Below, piece after piece: positions 24,641 to 33,740 of a DNA stretch of 64,000 nt (position 1 is the stretch's first letter; every line of letters begins with the position of its first letter). The position numbers and the translations under genes are program-made. Location: assembly GCA_963824215.1 (NCBI GenBank), contig CAWGOE010000001.1, forward strand, positions 124,001 to 188,000, written 5' to 3'. The stretch comes from VRUE01 sp963824215 (GTDB lineage: Bacteria > Actinomycetota > Thermoleophilia > Solirubrobacterales > 70-9). The notes beneath the pieces were generated by a model. That model searched no databases. It had not been told where the DNA came from and saw nothing but the letters and a program-made list of their open reading frames with translations.

Positions 24641-26395
24641 TCAGCCGCTGTTGTTGAGGCCGTCGACCGGCTCGCCGATGACGACGTCGGCGCAGAGATC
24701 CGCAGTTGGATCGAAGGAGTCGGTGAGAGCGCGGCCGGCAGGAGTGCCGCGCAGGATCGGCTCCGGCGGCGGCCCTTTCGCTTTCGGTTTGCGCGGGGGG
24801 CGCACGTAGACGCCGCGGGCGCACTGGACGACGAAGTCGCGGACGCCGTCGCGGGCGTCGATGATGTCGTCGCCGCCATTGCCGTAGAGCTCGTCCTGGC
24901 CGGGCTGGCCGAGCAGGGCGTTCTTGTTCTCGTCGCCGATCAGGATGTCGTTGTCGAAGGAGCCCTCCATGTCCTCGTTGGAGTCGTCGAGGCGGACCGG
25001 CTTGCAGCCGTCGTCCATCAAGACGTCGATCCAGGCTTTGTTCGCCGGGAAGGAGATGTAGAGGAGGCCGGGATGAGCCTGGGTCTCGGCGAAGGAGGCG
25101 TCGTCCTTGCCCTCGCCGCCGACGATCGCGCCGCCGGCGCAGCCGCTGCCGGCGGCGATCAGGTCGCCGTCGCCTTCGCCGTAGAGGAAGGTCGGGCCGG
25201 GGATGCCGCCGACCAGGCCGTCGGCCCCATCGCCGCCGTAGAGCTTGTCGGCCCCGGGGCCCGCCTCGAGCAGGTCGTCCTCGGGGCCAGCTTTGATCGT
25301 GTCGTTGCCGAAGCCGCCGGCGAGGCGGACGATCGAGGCGGCCTCGAGCGAGCCCTCGACCGTGAGCCTGTCATCGCCGGGGCCGAGATCGGCCATCAGC
25401 CAGCGGGCCGGGCCCTCGGCGGCGCAAACGATCTGCTTCGGATCGCGGCCAACCCGGGAGCAGCCAGACCCGATCGCGATTCCCTTGGCAGCGCTGATGC
25501 CGAAGGTCTCGGTGCTTGAGTCGAAGGAGATCGTGAACTCGTCGGCGCCGCCGCCGCCGATTATCTGCAGCCCCCCGCCCTCGCCTTTGGTGCGGTCGAG
25601 CTGGACGTAGGCGGACGCTTTGGGCGGCGCTTCTTTGCCGCAGGAGACTGCTCCGGATTTTGGCCCAACACAGGAGTCGCTGCCTTGGCCGCCGACCAAT
25701 TCGTCGGGACCACCGCCTCCGCGAAGAACGTCGTCGCCGGGTCCGCCGTTGATCCGGTTGGCGCTCTTGCTGCCGATCAACTCGTCGCGGAAGGCCGACC
25801 CTTCGAGATCCTCGACCCGGTAGAGGCGGTCGTGGCCATCACCGCGCGCTTTGTGCTGCGGCAACGAAACCCAGACGCCGCTGCCCTTGCCGCCCGCGAC
25901 CTTGCTCGCGAAGGAGGCGATGTCGCCGGCACCGGGGCCACCGTCGATGCGGTCGTAGCCGTAGTCGCCGTGGACGAGGTCGAACTCGCCGGGGCCGCCG
26001 TTGACGTTGTCGATGCCGAGGTGGCCGGCGGCCTCGTCGGCGTCACCGGGGCCACCCAATACCTTGTCGTCGCCGAGATCGCCGATCACCTGATCGGTGC
26101 CGGGCCCGCCGTCGACCTCGTCGTTGCCGCGACCGCCGTGGACCACGTCGTCGCCACCGGCGCCGCAGACCAAGTCGTTGCCGAGGCTGCTGCGGAGCTC
26201 ATCATCCCCAGGCCCGCCCCAGATCACGTCGCGTTCGGGCGTGCCGCGCAACATGTCGTCGCCGTCAGTGCCGATGATCTCCGCCTGTCTGCCGTGGCAG
26301 CGCGGCGGCTCTTCCTCGGCGGGCGCCGCGGCAATGAAAACGACAACCGCCAGCACCGCCGCGGCGGCTCCGAGTCCCCTGCCAATAAACCTCAT
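24641..26395 (-). CDS. Secreted RTX-type calcium-binding repeat protein
   Basis: The start at 26395 (MRFIGRGLGAAAAVLAVVVF) gives 584 residues with a signal peptide. TATGCT lies 7 nt upstream; a frame four codons longer lacks this spacing. Residues ~40-150 and ~205-245 carry RTX nonapeptide-like repeats of the GGxGxDxxx type (DGDDMLRGTPERDVIWGG, GGRGNDEVDGGPGTDQVIGD). More repeats near the middle and C-terminus (GGDGADGLVGG, LYGNGGDDIIDARDG) frame two non-repeat domains. RTX repeats fold on Ca2+ outside the cell. No catalytic domain or dedicated type I exporter is seen, so export is presumably by Sec. Confidence 0.87.
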   Translation of the reverse strand: MRFIGRGLGAAAAVLAVVVFIAAAPAEEEPPRCHGRQAEIIGTDGDDMLRGTPERDVIWGGPGDDELRSSLGNDLVCGAGGDDVVHGGRGNDEVDGGPGTDQVIGDLGDDKVLGGPGDADEAAGHLGIDNVNGGPGEFDLVHGDYGYDRIDGGPGAGDIASFASKVAGGKGSGVWVSLPQHKARGDGHDRLYRVEDLEGSAFRDELIGSKSANRINGGPGDDVLRGGGGPDELVGGQGSDSCVGPKSGAVSCGKEAPPKASAYVQLDRTKGEGGGLQIIGGGGADEFTISFDSSTETFGISAAKGIAIGSGCSRVGRDPKQIVCAAEGPARWLMADLGPGDDRLTVEGSLEAASIVRLAGGFGNDTIKAGPEDDLLEAGPGADKLYGGDGADGLVGGIPGPTFLYGEGDGDLIAAGSGCAGGAIVGGEGKDDASFAETQAHPGLLYISFPANKAWIDVLMDDGCKPVRLDDSNEDMEGSFDNDILIGDENKNALLGQPGQDELYGNGGDDIIDARDGVRDFVVQCARGVYVRPPRKPKAKGPPPEPILRGTPAGRALTDSFDPTADLCADVVIGEPVDGLNNSG

Positions 26396-26402
26396 TGGAT
26401 AG

Positions 26403-26408
26403 AGCATA
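26403..26408 (-). promoter_or_regulatory. Putative -10 hexamer (TATGCT), leaderless start
   Basis: TATGCT on the minus strand is 7 nt (CTATCCA) from the RTX gene ATG at 26395. Confidence 0.5.
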
Positions 26409-26457
26409 CCAGCATCTTTGCTATCTAATTTTCTCTATCTCGCTATATTTATCATTA

Positions 26458-26679
26458 ATGTCCGCTTCCCCCCGGCACAAGACGTCCTTCGAGATCGACA
26501 CCGAGAAGGTCGACGCGGCAAGGGAGATCCTCGGCACCAAGACCCTGACCGACACCGTGGACGCGGCACTTTCGGAGGTCGTCAAGTCGCGCCAGAGGCA
26601 GCAGCTGGTGGAGCTGTTGTTCCGGCCGGGCGCGCTCGCCCTCGACGACCCCGAGACGATGTCCAAAGCCTGGCGCTGA
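26458..26679 (+). CDS. VapB-like antitoxin
   Basis: The start at 26458 (MSASPRHKTSFEIDTEKVDA) gives 73 residues. A beta strand and two helices (AAREILGTKTLTDTVDAALS) form the short VapB_antitoxin-type DNA-binding fold. The C-terminal stretch (LLFRPGALALDDPETMSKAW) is the usual toxin-neutralising tail. A PIN-domain toxin follows after 12 nt. The AT-rich sequence upstream (26410-26457) probably holds the promoter, divergent from the RTX gene. Confidence 0.82.
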   Translation: MSASPRHKTSFEIDTEKVDAAREILGTKTLTDTVDAALSEVVKSRQRQQLVELLFRPGALALDDPETMSKAWR

Positions 26680-26691
26680 CGCCGGCGCCGG

Positions 26692-27162
26692 ATGGCCACC
26701 TTCCTCGCGGATAAGAGCGCCCTTACCCGGCGCGAGACACGGCCGGAGGTCCGTGACGTCCTCGAGCCGCTGCTCCTCGCCGGCGAGATCGCAACCTGTG
26801 GCATCGTTGATCTCGAGCTTCTCTACAGCGCTCGGGACCGAGCCACCTATCGCGCCCTGGTCGAGGCTCTGCGCGGGATGCCCCGCGCACCCGTTGACGA
26901 CGCCGCCGTCGCAAGAGCACTGGAGATTCAGGCCATGCTCGCCGAGCGCTCCCAGCACCGAGCAGTACCACTCCCCGATCTCCTGGTCGCCGCCTGCGCA
27001 GAGCGGGCCAGCCTGGCGGTACTCCATTACGACGCCGATTTCGAGCGGATCGCCGAGCTCACCGGCCAGCGCACGCAGTGGATAGTCCCGCGCGGCAGCG
27101 TCTCATGCAGCTCCCCGCGGACATCCGGTTCTAATCACTTATTCGTTATAATAGGGATATGA
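26692..27162 (+). CDS. VapC-like PIN-domain toxin
   Basis: The 156-residue product has the PIN acidic residues. Asp is in FLADKSAL near residue 7, Glu in IVDLELLYSAR, Asp in AVPLPDLLVAACA and Asp in VLHYDADFERIA, consistent with a Mg2+-dependent RNase. VapC toxins typically cut tRNA or rRNA. The conserved domain ends at WIVPRGS (~residue 135). The last ~20 residues (CSSPRTSGSNHLFVIIGI) are read from the promoter of the next gene, which suggests loss of the original stop. The stop overlaps the next ATG (ATGA). Confidence 0.85.
   Translation: MATFLADKSALTRRETRPEVRDVLEPLLLAGEIATCGIVDLELLYSARDRATYRALVEALRGMPRAPVDDAAVARALEIQAMLAERSQHRAVPLPDLLVAACAERASLAVLHYDADFERIAELTGQRTQWIVPRGSVSCSSPRTSGSNHLFVIIGI
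27147..27152 (+). promoter_or_regulatory. Putative -10 hexamer (TATAAT)
   Basis: Consensus TATAAT lies 6 nt before ATG 27159 and inside the 3' end of the vapC frame. It would give the HTH/nucleotidyltransferase pair its own leaderless transcript. Confidence 0.55.
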
Positions 27163-27491
27163 TGCCAGGAGAGCTGATTCGATCGACCCGTGAACGTCAT
27201 GGTCTGAGTCAAGAGCGACTGGCCCGGCGAGCCGGCACGCAGCAGTCGGCTATCAGCCGACTCGAGGCGAATGAAGTCTCGCCTGGCGTTGAGACGTTGG
27301 ATCTACTGCTGCGAGCAATGGGAGAGCGCCTGGAAATCGGCGCTGCCATACCCGATCGGTCTTACGACCCCGCGCACCGGCGAGCCACCGGGGAACGCAC
27401 GCCAAGCGAACGCTTGGCCTTGGGGATCTCTTGGAATCGCATGGCGGGCCGTCTCGCTGTGGCTGGAAAGGCAGCCCGTGCCCGAGACTGA
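27159..27491 (+). CDS. XRE-family helix-turn-helix protein (likely antitoxin)
   Basis: The 110-residue product has an XRE HTH at ~5-60 (LIRSTRERHGLSQERLARRA, TQQSAISRLEANEVSPGVET). A ~45-residue basic tail follows (ERTPSERLALGISWNRMAGR). Tandem ATGs (27159, 27162) both fit. It overlaps the following nucleotidyltransferase gene by 14 nt, an arrangement typical of HTH/nucleotidyltransferase toxin-antitoxin or phage-defence pairs. It probably represses the shared operon. Confidence 0.82.
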   Translation: MMPGELIRSTRERHGLSQERLARRAGTQQSAISRLEANEVSPGVETLDLLLRAMGERLEIGAAIPDRSYDPAHRRATGERTPSERLALGISWNRMAGRLAVAGKAARARD

Positions 27492-27993
27492 CACTCCCCT
27501 CGATGCCGAGCGAATCCTTCGGGCCCTCGCCGAGCACGACGTCGAATACGTACTGATCGGAGGTCTCGCCGTGCAGACGCATGGCCACGTGCGGACGACC
27601 AACGATGCGGACCTCATCCCCGCCCCTGACCCGGCCAACTTGAGGCGACTAGCCGACGCCTTGCGCGCGCTCGAAGCTCGGGTTCTCAACGCCGGCGAGG
27701 AAGGGACTGAGATCAACTCGAGAATGCTGCCGAGAGCCACGATCTGGCAGTTCGTCACGCGCGACGGCGGAATCGATGTCATGCACGAGGTCCCGGGCGG
27801 ATGCCCTTACCTGGAGCTGAGGGAGCGAGCGCTTCACGTCCAGCTCGGCGATATAGACGTTCCCGTCGTGGGTCTGGACGACCTGATCCAGATGAAGCTA
27901 GCTCGCGGACGGCCAGTCAATCTCGAAGACGTCGCGTCCCTGACCGACCCCAGCGCAGAAACGCAAACGCAGTCGAAGCTCAGTCCAGGTTGA
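27478..27993 (+). CDS. Nucleotidyltransferase of the AbiEii/MNT-like superfamily (likely toxin)
   Basis: From GTG 27478 the product is 171 residues (ERILRALAEHDVEYVLIGGL). The polymerase-beta nucleotidyltransferase signature is intact: IGGLAVQTHGHVRTTNDADL carries the Gly-Gly turn and Asp-x-Asp pair, and a third Asp lies in DGGIDVMHEVPGG. The tail LDDLIQMKLARGRPVNLEDV is common in this family. Members transfer nucleotides to tRNA or proteins as toxins in type II/IV-like systems. The upstream overlapping HTH gene supports this; substrate unknown. It is convergent with, and overlaps by 14 nt, the aldehyde dehydrogenase gene. Confidence 0.82.
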   Translation: MPETDTPLDAERILRALAEHDVEYVLIGGLAVQTHGHVRTTNDADLIPAPDPANLRRLADALRALEARVLNAGEEGTEINSRMLPRATIWQFVTRDGGIDVMHEVPGGCPYLELRERALHVQLGDIDVPVVGLDDLIQMKLARGRPVNLEDVASLTDPSAETQTQSKLSPG

Positions 27994-29422
27994 TCATCAC
28001 GTGCTTGATCTCGGTGTAGTCCTCTAGGGCATATATAGAGAGGTCCTTGCCGTAGCCGGATTCCTTGTAGCCGCCGTGCGGCATCTCGGAAGCGAGCGGG
28101 ATGTGGTCGTTGATCCAGACGCAGCCGAACTGGAGCGCGTTGGCGACGCGCATGGCGCGGCCGACGTCGCGAGTCCAGACCGATGACGCAAGCCCGTAGG
28201 GCGTGCCGTTCGCCCACTCGATCGCCTTCGCCTCGTCGCTGAACGGCTGCACCGTGATCACCGGCCCGAAGATCTCCTTCTGGATCATCTCGTCGCTCTG
28301 CTCTAGGCCGGCGACGACGGCGGGCTCGAGGAAGTAGCCGGGCAGGTCGGGCTGGCTGCCGCCGGTGACGACCTCGGCGTTGCCGGGCTTGCGCTCGAGG
28401 AAGCCCTCGACCCGCTCACGCTGTCGCTGGGAGTTGAGCGGGCCGAGGGTGGTGTCGGACGACATCGTGTCGCCCAGCACCAAGCCTTTTGCTTCGCCGA
28501 CGAGGCCGTTGACCACGTCGTCGTAGACGTCTTTGGCGGCGAGCACGCGGGTCGCCGCCGTGCAGTCCTGGCCGGCGTTGTAGTAGCCGGTGCCGGCGAT
28601 CGTCTCCATCGCGGTCGCCATGTCGACGTCGTCGAAGACGATCACGGGGGCCTTGCCGCCGAGCTCGAGGTGAACGCGCTTGAGCGTGTCGGCGGCCGCC
28701 TTGGCGATCCACTTGCCGGTCGGCGGCGAGCCGGTCAGGCAGATCATCTCGACGTCGGGATGGGTGACGAGCTCAGACCCCGTCGGCTCGCCGTGGCCGC
28801 CGATCACATTGAGGACGCCGGGCGGCAGCAGCTCGCCGCACCACTCGGCGAAGAGCAGCGTCGTCAGCGGCGTGGTCTCGGCCGGCTTGAGCACGACCGT
28901 GTTGCCGGCGCCGAGCGCCGGGCCGATCTTCCAGATCGCCATCATCAAGGGGTAGTTCCAGGGGGTGATCTGGCCGACGACGCCGATTGGCTCGCGGCGG
29001 ATGAACGAGGTGTGGCCCTCCATGTACTCGCCGGCCGAGCGGCCCTCGAGGCAGCGCGCGGCGCCGGCGAAGAAACGCAGCTGGTCGGCCATCACCGGCA
29101 CTTCGTCCTCCATCACCGCGCTGCGAGGCTTGCCCGCGTCGGCCGCTTCGAGGTCGGCGATCTCCTCGCCGCGCTCCTCGATCAGATCCGCCATACGCAG
29201 CAACGCCCGCGCCCGTTCGCCCGGCGGCGTCGTTGACCAGCCGGGGAAGGCCTCCTTGGCGGCGGCAACCGCGGCATCGACATCGGCTTTGGTCGAGAGC
29301 GGCGCCGCAGCGATCGCCTCGCCGGTCGCTGGGTTGAGGACGTCCTCCATCCCCCCCTCGGCCGGCTCGACCGCCTTGCCGCCGATGAAGTTCCTCAGCT
29401 TCGTCTTCGTCGCCGCCGCCAT
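27980..29422 (-). CDS. Aldehyde dehydrogenase (aminobutyraldehyde dehydrogenase-like)
   Basis: This NAD(P)-dependent aldehyde dehydrogenase is 480 residues, the full length of the family. It has NPATGEAIAAAPLST near the N-terminus, the Rossmann segment ITPWNYPLMMAIWKIGPAL, the Glu motif LELGGKAPVIVF and the catalytic Cys in NAGQDCTAATRV. EIFGPVITVQPF and PHGGYKESGYGKDLS follow. The NAGQDCTA context resembles the gamma-aminobutyraldehyde dehydrogenases (PatD/YdcW). That fits the adjacent aminotransferase and polyamine transporter: it would oxidise 4-aminobutanal to GABA. It is in one minus-strand run with ald (1-nt gap), the PucR gene and the aminotransferase. Confidence 0.9.
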   Translation of the reverse strand: MAAATKTKLRNFIGGKAVEPAEGGMEDVLNPATGEAIAAAPLSTKADVDAAVAAAKEAFPGWSTTPPGERARALLRMADLIEERGEEIADLEAADAGKPRSAVMEDEVPVMADQLRFFAGAARCLEGRSAGEYMEGHTSFIRREPIGVVGQITPWNYPLMMAIWKIGPALGAGNTVVLKPAETTPLTTLLFAEWCGELLPPGVLNVIGGHGEPTGSELVTHPDVEMICLTGSPPTGKWIAKAAADTLKRVHLELGGKAPVIVFDDVDMATAMETIAGTGYYNAGQDCTAATRVLAAKDVYDDVVNGLVGEAKGLVLGDTMSSDTTLGPLNSQRQRERVEGFLERKPGNAEVVTGGSQPDLPGYFLEPAVVAGLEQSDEMIQKEIFGPVITVQPFSDEAKAIEWANGTPYGLASSVWTRDVGRAMRVANALQFGCVWINDHIPLASEMPHGGYKESGYGKDLSIYALEDYTEIKHVMINLD

Positions 29423-29423
29423 C

Positions 29424-30563
<1,140 letters not shown>

Positions 30564-30567
30564 CGGC

Positions 30568-32130
30568 TCACACCCCGACCAGCTCGCGGGCGCGCAGGGC
30601 CAGCCAGAACTCGATCCGGTCGTGGGCGCGGGAGAGGTCGCGGCCGGTCAGCTCTTCGACCTTGCGCATCCGGTAGCGCAGGGTGTGACGGTGGCAGTAG
30701 ACCTGGCGCGCGGCGCGCTCCCACTGGCCGTTCTGCTCGATGAAGGCCTCCAGCGAGCGCAGCAGCTCGCCGCCGTACTCCTCGTCGCCCGACTCGATCG
30801 GGCCGAGGACGCTGTCGCAGTAGAGCGCCAGCGCATCGTCGTCCTGGATCGAGAGCAACAGGGTGAAGGCGCCGAGGTCGCGCCAGGAGGCCACCTCCGG
30901 TTCGCTGCCGTTTTCGGTGAAAGCGGTCGCCTCCAATGCGCAGCGCGCCTCGTGGAAAGAGTGGCGCAGCTCCTCCGGCGGCGCCGGCCGGCTGGCCGCC
31001 GCGCGCACCGAGCCACGCTCTTTGATCAGCGCCCGCCGTGCTTCGGAAGCGAGATCGATCGGGTCGCGATCGGCGGCGTCGACGACGGCGCAGAGCAGCT
31101 CGCGGCTGCCACTCGAGTGCGGGGCGACGACGGCTGGACAGGCATCGGCGGCAAGCGCCCGCTCCAGCGCCGGCTCCGCCGCCGCCGGGTCGTCGAGGTC
31201 GAAGACGAGGACGGCGGCTTCGTCGCCGATGCCGAAGGGCTCGAGGCGGCGGCGCAGCTCAGACGGATCCAGGCGCCCGCCCAGCGCGCCGGCGAGAACG
31301 TCGCCGGCGAGGCGGCGCTCGGTCTCGCGAGCGACGCGCCGACGCATCAACTCCAGCGCGACGACCGCCACCGCCTGCTGCAGGATCAACCGCTCGAAAT
31401 CCCCGAGGCCACCCGAGTCGCGGACCATCACCACCCAGGCCTGGGGCGGGCCCCCACCCGGTGAGATAACCGGGTGGGCTAGAGCCCGGCCCGCCACAGA
31501 GGGGTGCGTCGGCACGAAGGGGTGGCCGTCGGCGACGTGGTCGAGCGCTTCCTCGCGGATCGCGTTGACCGCCTCGGCCGAGAGCTCGCGGCGGAAGCTG
31601 CGGCCGGCGATCCGCTCGCCGCGGTTGTTGAGGATCGCCACGGTGCCGCCGACGGCGGAGGCGATCGTCGCCACGATCTCCTCCAGGCCGCGCTCTTCCA
31701 GGACCAGCCGCTCGAGCCGTCGCTGTACGGCGATGCCGCGCTGCAGCACCTCGTACTGCTCGTTGACGAGGCGAGCGAAGGCTTTCTCGGTGAGCGCGAT
31801 GAACGGGGTCGAGTAAGGCACCTCGAAGAGCGGGAAGTCGCGTTTCTTTGCCTCCTCAACCAGCGCTTTCGGCAATTTCTTGTGATTGAAGCCGATGCCG
31901 AAGCCGAGCCCGGCGAGGTTGTGCTCGGCGAGCAGGCGAATGTAGGAGCGCTGTTTGGCGGCGCTGTCGAGCGGAATGCCGGTGGTCAGCATCAACTCGC
32001 CGCCGGAGAGCCACGGGGTCGGGTCCTCGAGCTCGGAGATGTGGATCCAACGCACCGGCGCCTCGGCCGCGCCGGCGCCGGCGGCAAGGTCGAGGCCGAC
32101 GTCGTCGAGCAGGCTTTGGACGGTGAGCAT
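30568..32130 (-). CDS. PucR-family transcriptional regulator
   Basis: The 520-residue product has the PucR N-terminal domain (~5-125; LDDVGLDLAAGAGAAEAPVR, LMLTTGIPLD). A central GAF/GGDEF-like region follows (~150-400). The C-terminal HTH_30 domain (~450-515) reads WERAARQVYCHRHTLRYRMRK with VEELTGRDL. PucR regulators control purine, amino-acid or amine catabolism in actinobacteria. Being embedded between ald and the aminotransferase it probably regulates this polyamine locus, perhaps through the intergenic region 33561-33740. Confidence 0.92.
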   Translation of the reverse strand: MLTVQSLLDDVGLDLAAGAGAAEAPVRWIHISELEDPTPWLSGGELMLTTGIPLDSAAKQRSYIRLLAEHNLAGLGFGIGFNHKKLPKALVEEAKKRDFPLFEVPYSTPFIALTEKAFARLVNEQYEVLQRGIAVQRRLERLVLEERGLEEIVATIASAVGGTVAILNNRGERIAGRSFRRELSAEAVNAIREEALDHVADGHPFVPTHPSVAGRALAHPVISPGGGPPQAWVVMVRDSGGLGDFERLILQQAVAVVALELMRRRVARETERRLAGDVLAGALGGRLDPSELRRRLEPFGIGDEAAVLVFDLDDPAAAEPALERALAADACPAVVAPHSSGSRELLCAVVDAADRDPIDLASEARRALIKERGSVRAAASRPAPPEELRHSFHEARCALEATAFTENGSEPEVASWRDLGAFTLLLSIQDDDALALYCDSVLGPIESGDEEYGGELLRSLEAFIEQNGQWERAARQVYCHRHTLRYRMRKVEELTGRDLSRAHDRIEFWLALRARELVGV

Positions 32131-32138
32131 CGGCGTGC

Positions 32139-33560
32139 CTATCGGCGCCTCGGGCTCCAGCCCGCCGAGCCAGCCCCGCTTTGGACCCGCTCCCAGGCGT
32201 CCGTAAGTACCCCCCGCAATACGTCGTGGATCTCTTCGAACTGCTCCGTGTCGGCGATCAGCGGCGGCGCCAGCTGGATCACCGGATCGCCGCGGTCATC
32301 GGCGCGGCAGATCAGCCCGCGCTTGTAGAGCTCACCGGAGAGGAAGCCGCGCAGCAGGTCCTCCGCCTCCTCGTCGTCGAAGCTCTCCTTCGTCTCCTTG
32401 TCCTTAACCAGCTCGATCGCCTGGAAGAAGCCGGCGCCGCGCACGTCGCCGACGATCGGCAGGTCGTGCAGCGTCTCCAGCATCTGGCGGAACTCGCCCT
32501 CCTTGGCAAGTACGTGGCCACAGAGGTCCTCGCGCTCATACACGTCGAGGTTGGCCATCGCGACCGCCGAGGCGACCGGATGGCCGGCGAAGGTGAAGCC
32601 GTGGGCGAAGGAGGCGTCGCCCTGCATGAAGGGCTCGGCGACCTTGTCGTCGGCGATCACGGCGCCCATCGGCGCGTAGGCGGAGGTCAGCGCCTTGGCG
32701 ACGGTGACGATGTCGGGCACGTAGCCGAAGCGTTCGCAGCCGAAGTAGTGGCCGAGCCGGCCCCAGGCGCAGATCACCTCGTCGGAGATCATCAGCACGT
32801 CGTAGCGGTCGCAGATCTCGCGCACCCGCTCGAAGTAGCCCTCGGGAGGGACGAAGCAGCCGCCGGCGTTTTGCACCGGCTCGACGATCACCGCGGCGAC
32901 GGTCTCCGGCCCCTCGAAGACGATTCGCTCCTCGATCGCGGTCGCCGCCCAGAGCGGGTGGCGATCCTCGGGCCAGCGGTAGGAGTTGGTGTTGGGGACG
33001 TGGCAGCCGCCCGGCGTCAGCGGCTCGAACTGGGAGCGCAGCTCGGTGATGCCGGTGGCGGAGAGGGCGCCGAGCGAGGTGCCGTGGTAGGCGATCTCAC
33101 GCGCGATCACCTTGTACTTCTGGCCTTTGCCGAGGGCGCGGTGGTAGTTGCGGGCCAGCTTCAGCGCCGACTCGACCGCCTCCGAGCCGCCGGAGGTGAA
33201 GAAGACGCGATTGAGATCGGCGGGGGCAAGCGAGGCGATCCGCGCCGCCAGCTCGATCGCGCGCGGGTGGGCGTAGCTCCACAGCGTGTAGAAGTCGAGC
33301 TCTTCGACCTGGCGCGCCGCCGCCTCGCCCAGCTCGGTGCGGCCGTGGCCGGCGTTGACGCAAAAGAGGGCGGAGAGGCCATCGAGGTAGCGGTTGCCGT
33401 GGTCGTCGTAGACGTAGCAACCCTCGCCGCGAGTGATGATCGGGATCTCGTGATCGGGGCCGTAGGCGCCCATGCGCGAGAAGTGCATCCAGAGGTGGCG
33501 CATGGCCAGCTCCTGGAGGCCGGTGTCGACCGCCCCGGTGGAGTGCGACGCGATGGCCAT
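32139..33560 (-). CDS. Class III aminotransferase (putrescine/omega-amino acid:pyruvate type)
   Basis: This PLP-dependent aminotransferase of subgroup II is 473 residues. It shows EGCYVYDDHGNRYLDGLSAL, FFTSGGSEAVESALKLARNY, the Asp motif LMISDEVICAWGRLGHYFG and the PLP lysine in DIVTVAKALTSAYAPMGAV. TFAGHPVASAVAMANL follows. These fit the polyamine or beta-alanine:pyruvate aminotransferases (SpuC-like). The neighbours argue for putrescine to 4-aminobutanal with pyruvate as acceptor. GAGAGGAG lies 7 nt before the ATG. It is the first gene of the minus-strand run and is divergent from the APC permease. Confidence 0.92.
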   Translation of the reverse strand: MAIASHSTGAVDTGLQELAMRHLWMHFSRMGAYGPDHEIPIITRGEGCYVYDDHGNRYLDGLSALFCVNAGHGRTELGEAAARQVEELDFYTLWSYAHPRAIELAARIASLAPADLNRVFFTSGGSEAVESALKLARNYHRALGKGQKYKVIAREIAYHGTSLGALSATGITELRSQFEPLTPGGCHVPNTNSYRWPEDRHPLWAATAIEERIVFEGPETVAAVIVEPVQNAGGCFVPPEGYFERVREICDRYDVLMISDEVICAWGRLGHYFGCERFGYVPDIVTVAKALTSAYAPMGAVIADDKVAEPFMQGDASFAHGFTFAGHPVASAVAMANLDVYEREDLCGHVLAKEGEFRQMLETLHDLPIVGDVRGAGFFQAIELVKDKETKESFDDEEAEDLLRGFLSGELYKRGLICRADDRGDPVIQLAPPLIADTEQFEEIHDVLRGVLTDAWERVQSGAGSAGWSPRRR

Positions 33561-33727
33561 GCGTTTGCTCCTCTCGTCCTACGACGTTCTGGATAAAGCT
33601 AGCTCCCCCGACTCTCTCATTCAAGTGTTCGTTGGGTCAAGTAATTTGGGAACGCCTATACAAGACGTACAACGCCACGCCTGAAGTTTGGGACATTCGC
33701 CACTTGTGCCGGACCGATCGTACGCCG

Positions 33728-33733
33728 TACCGT
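33728..33733 (+). promoter_or_regulatory. Putative -10 hexamer (TACCGT), leaderless start
   Basis: TACCGT lies 7 nt (CGTATCC) before the permease ATG at 33741. TTGTGC at 33704-33709 could be the -35 (18-nt spacing). Confidence 0.45.
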
Positions 33734-33740
33734 CGTATCC

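Noticed and set aside
24524..25519. 331-codon plus-strand frame opposite the RTX gene
   Set aside because: Antisense of the Gly/Asp-rich repeats; the minus-strand product has a signal peptide and RTX motifs.
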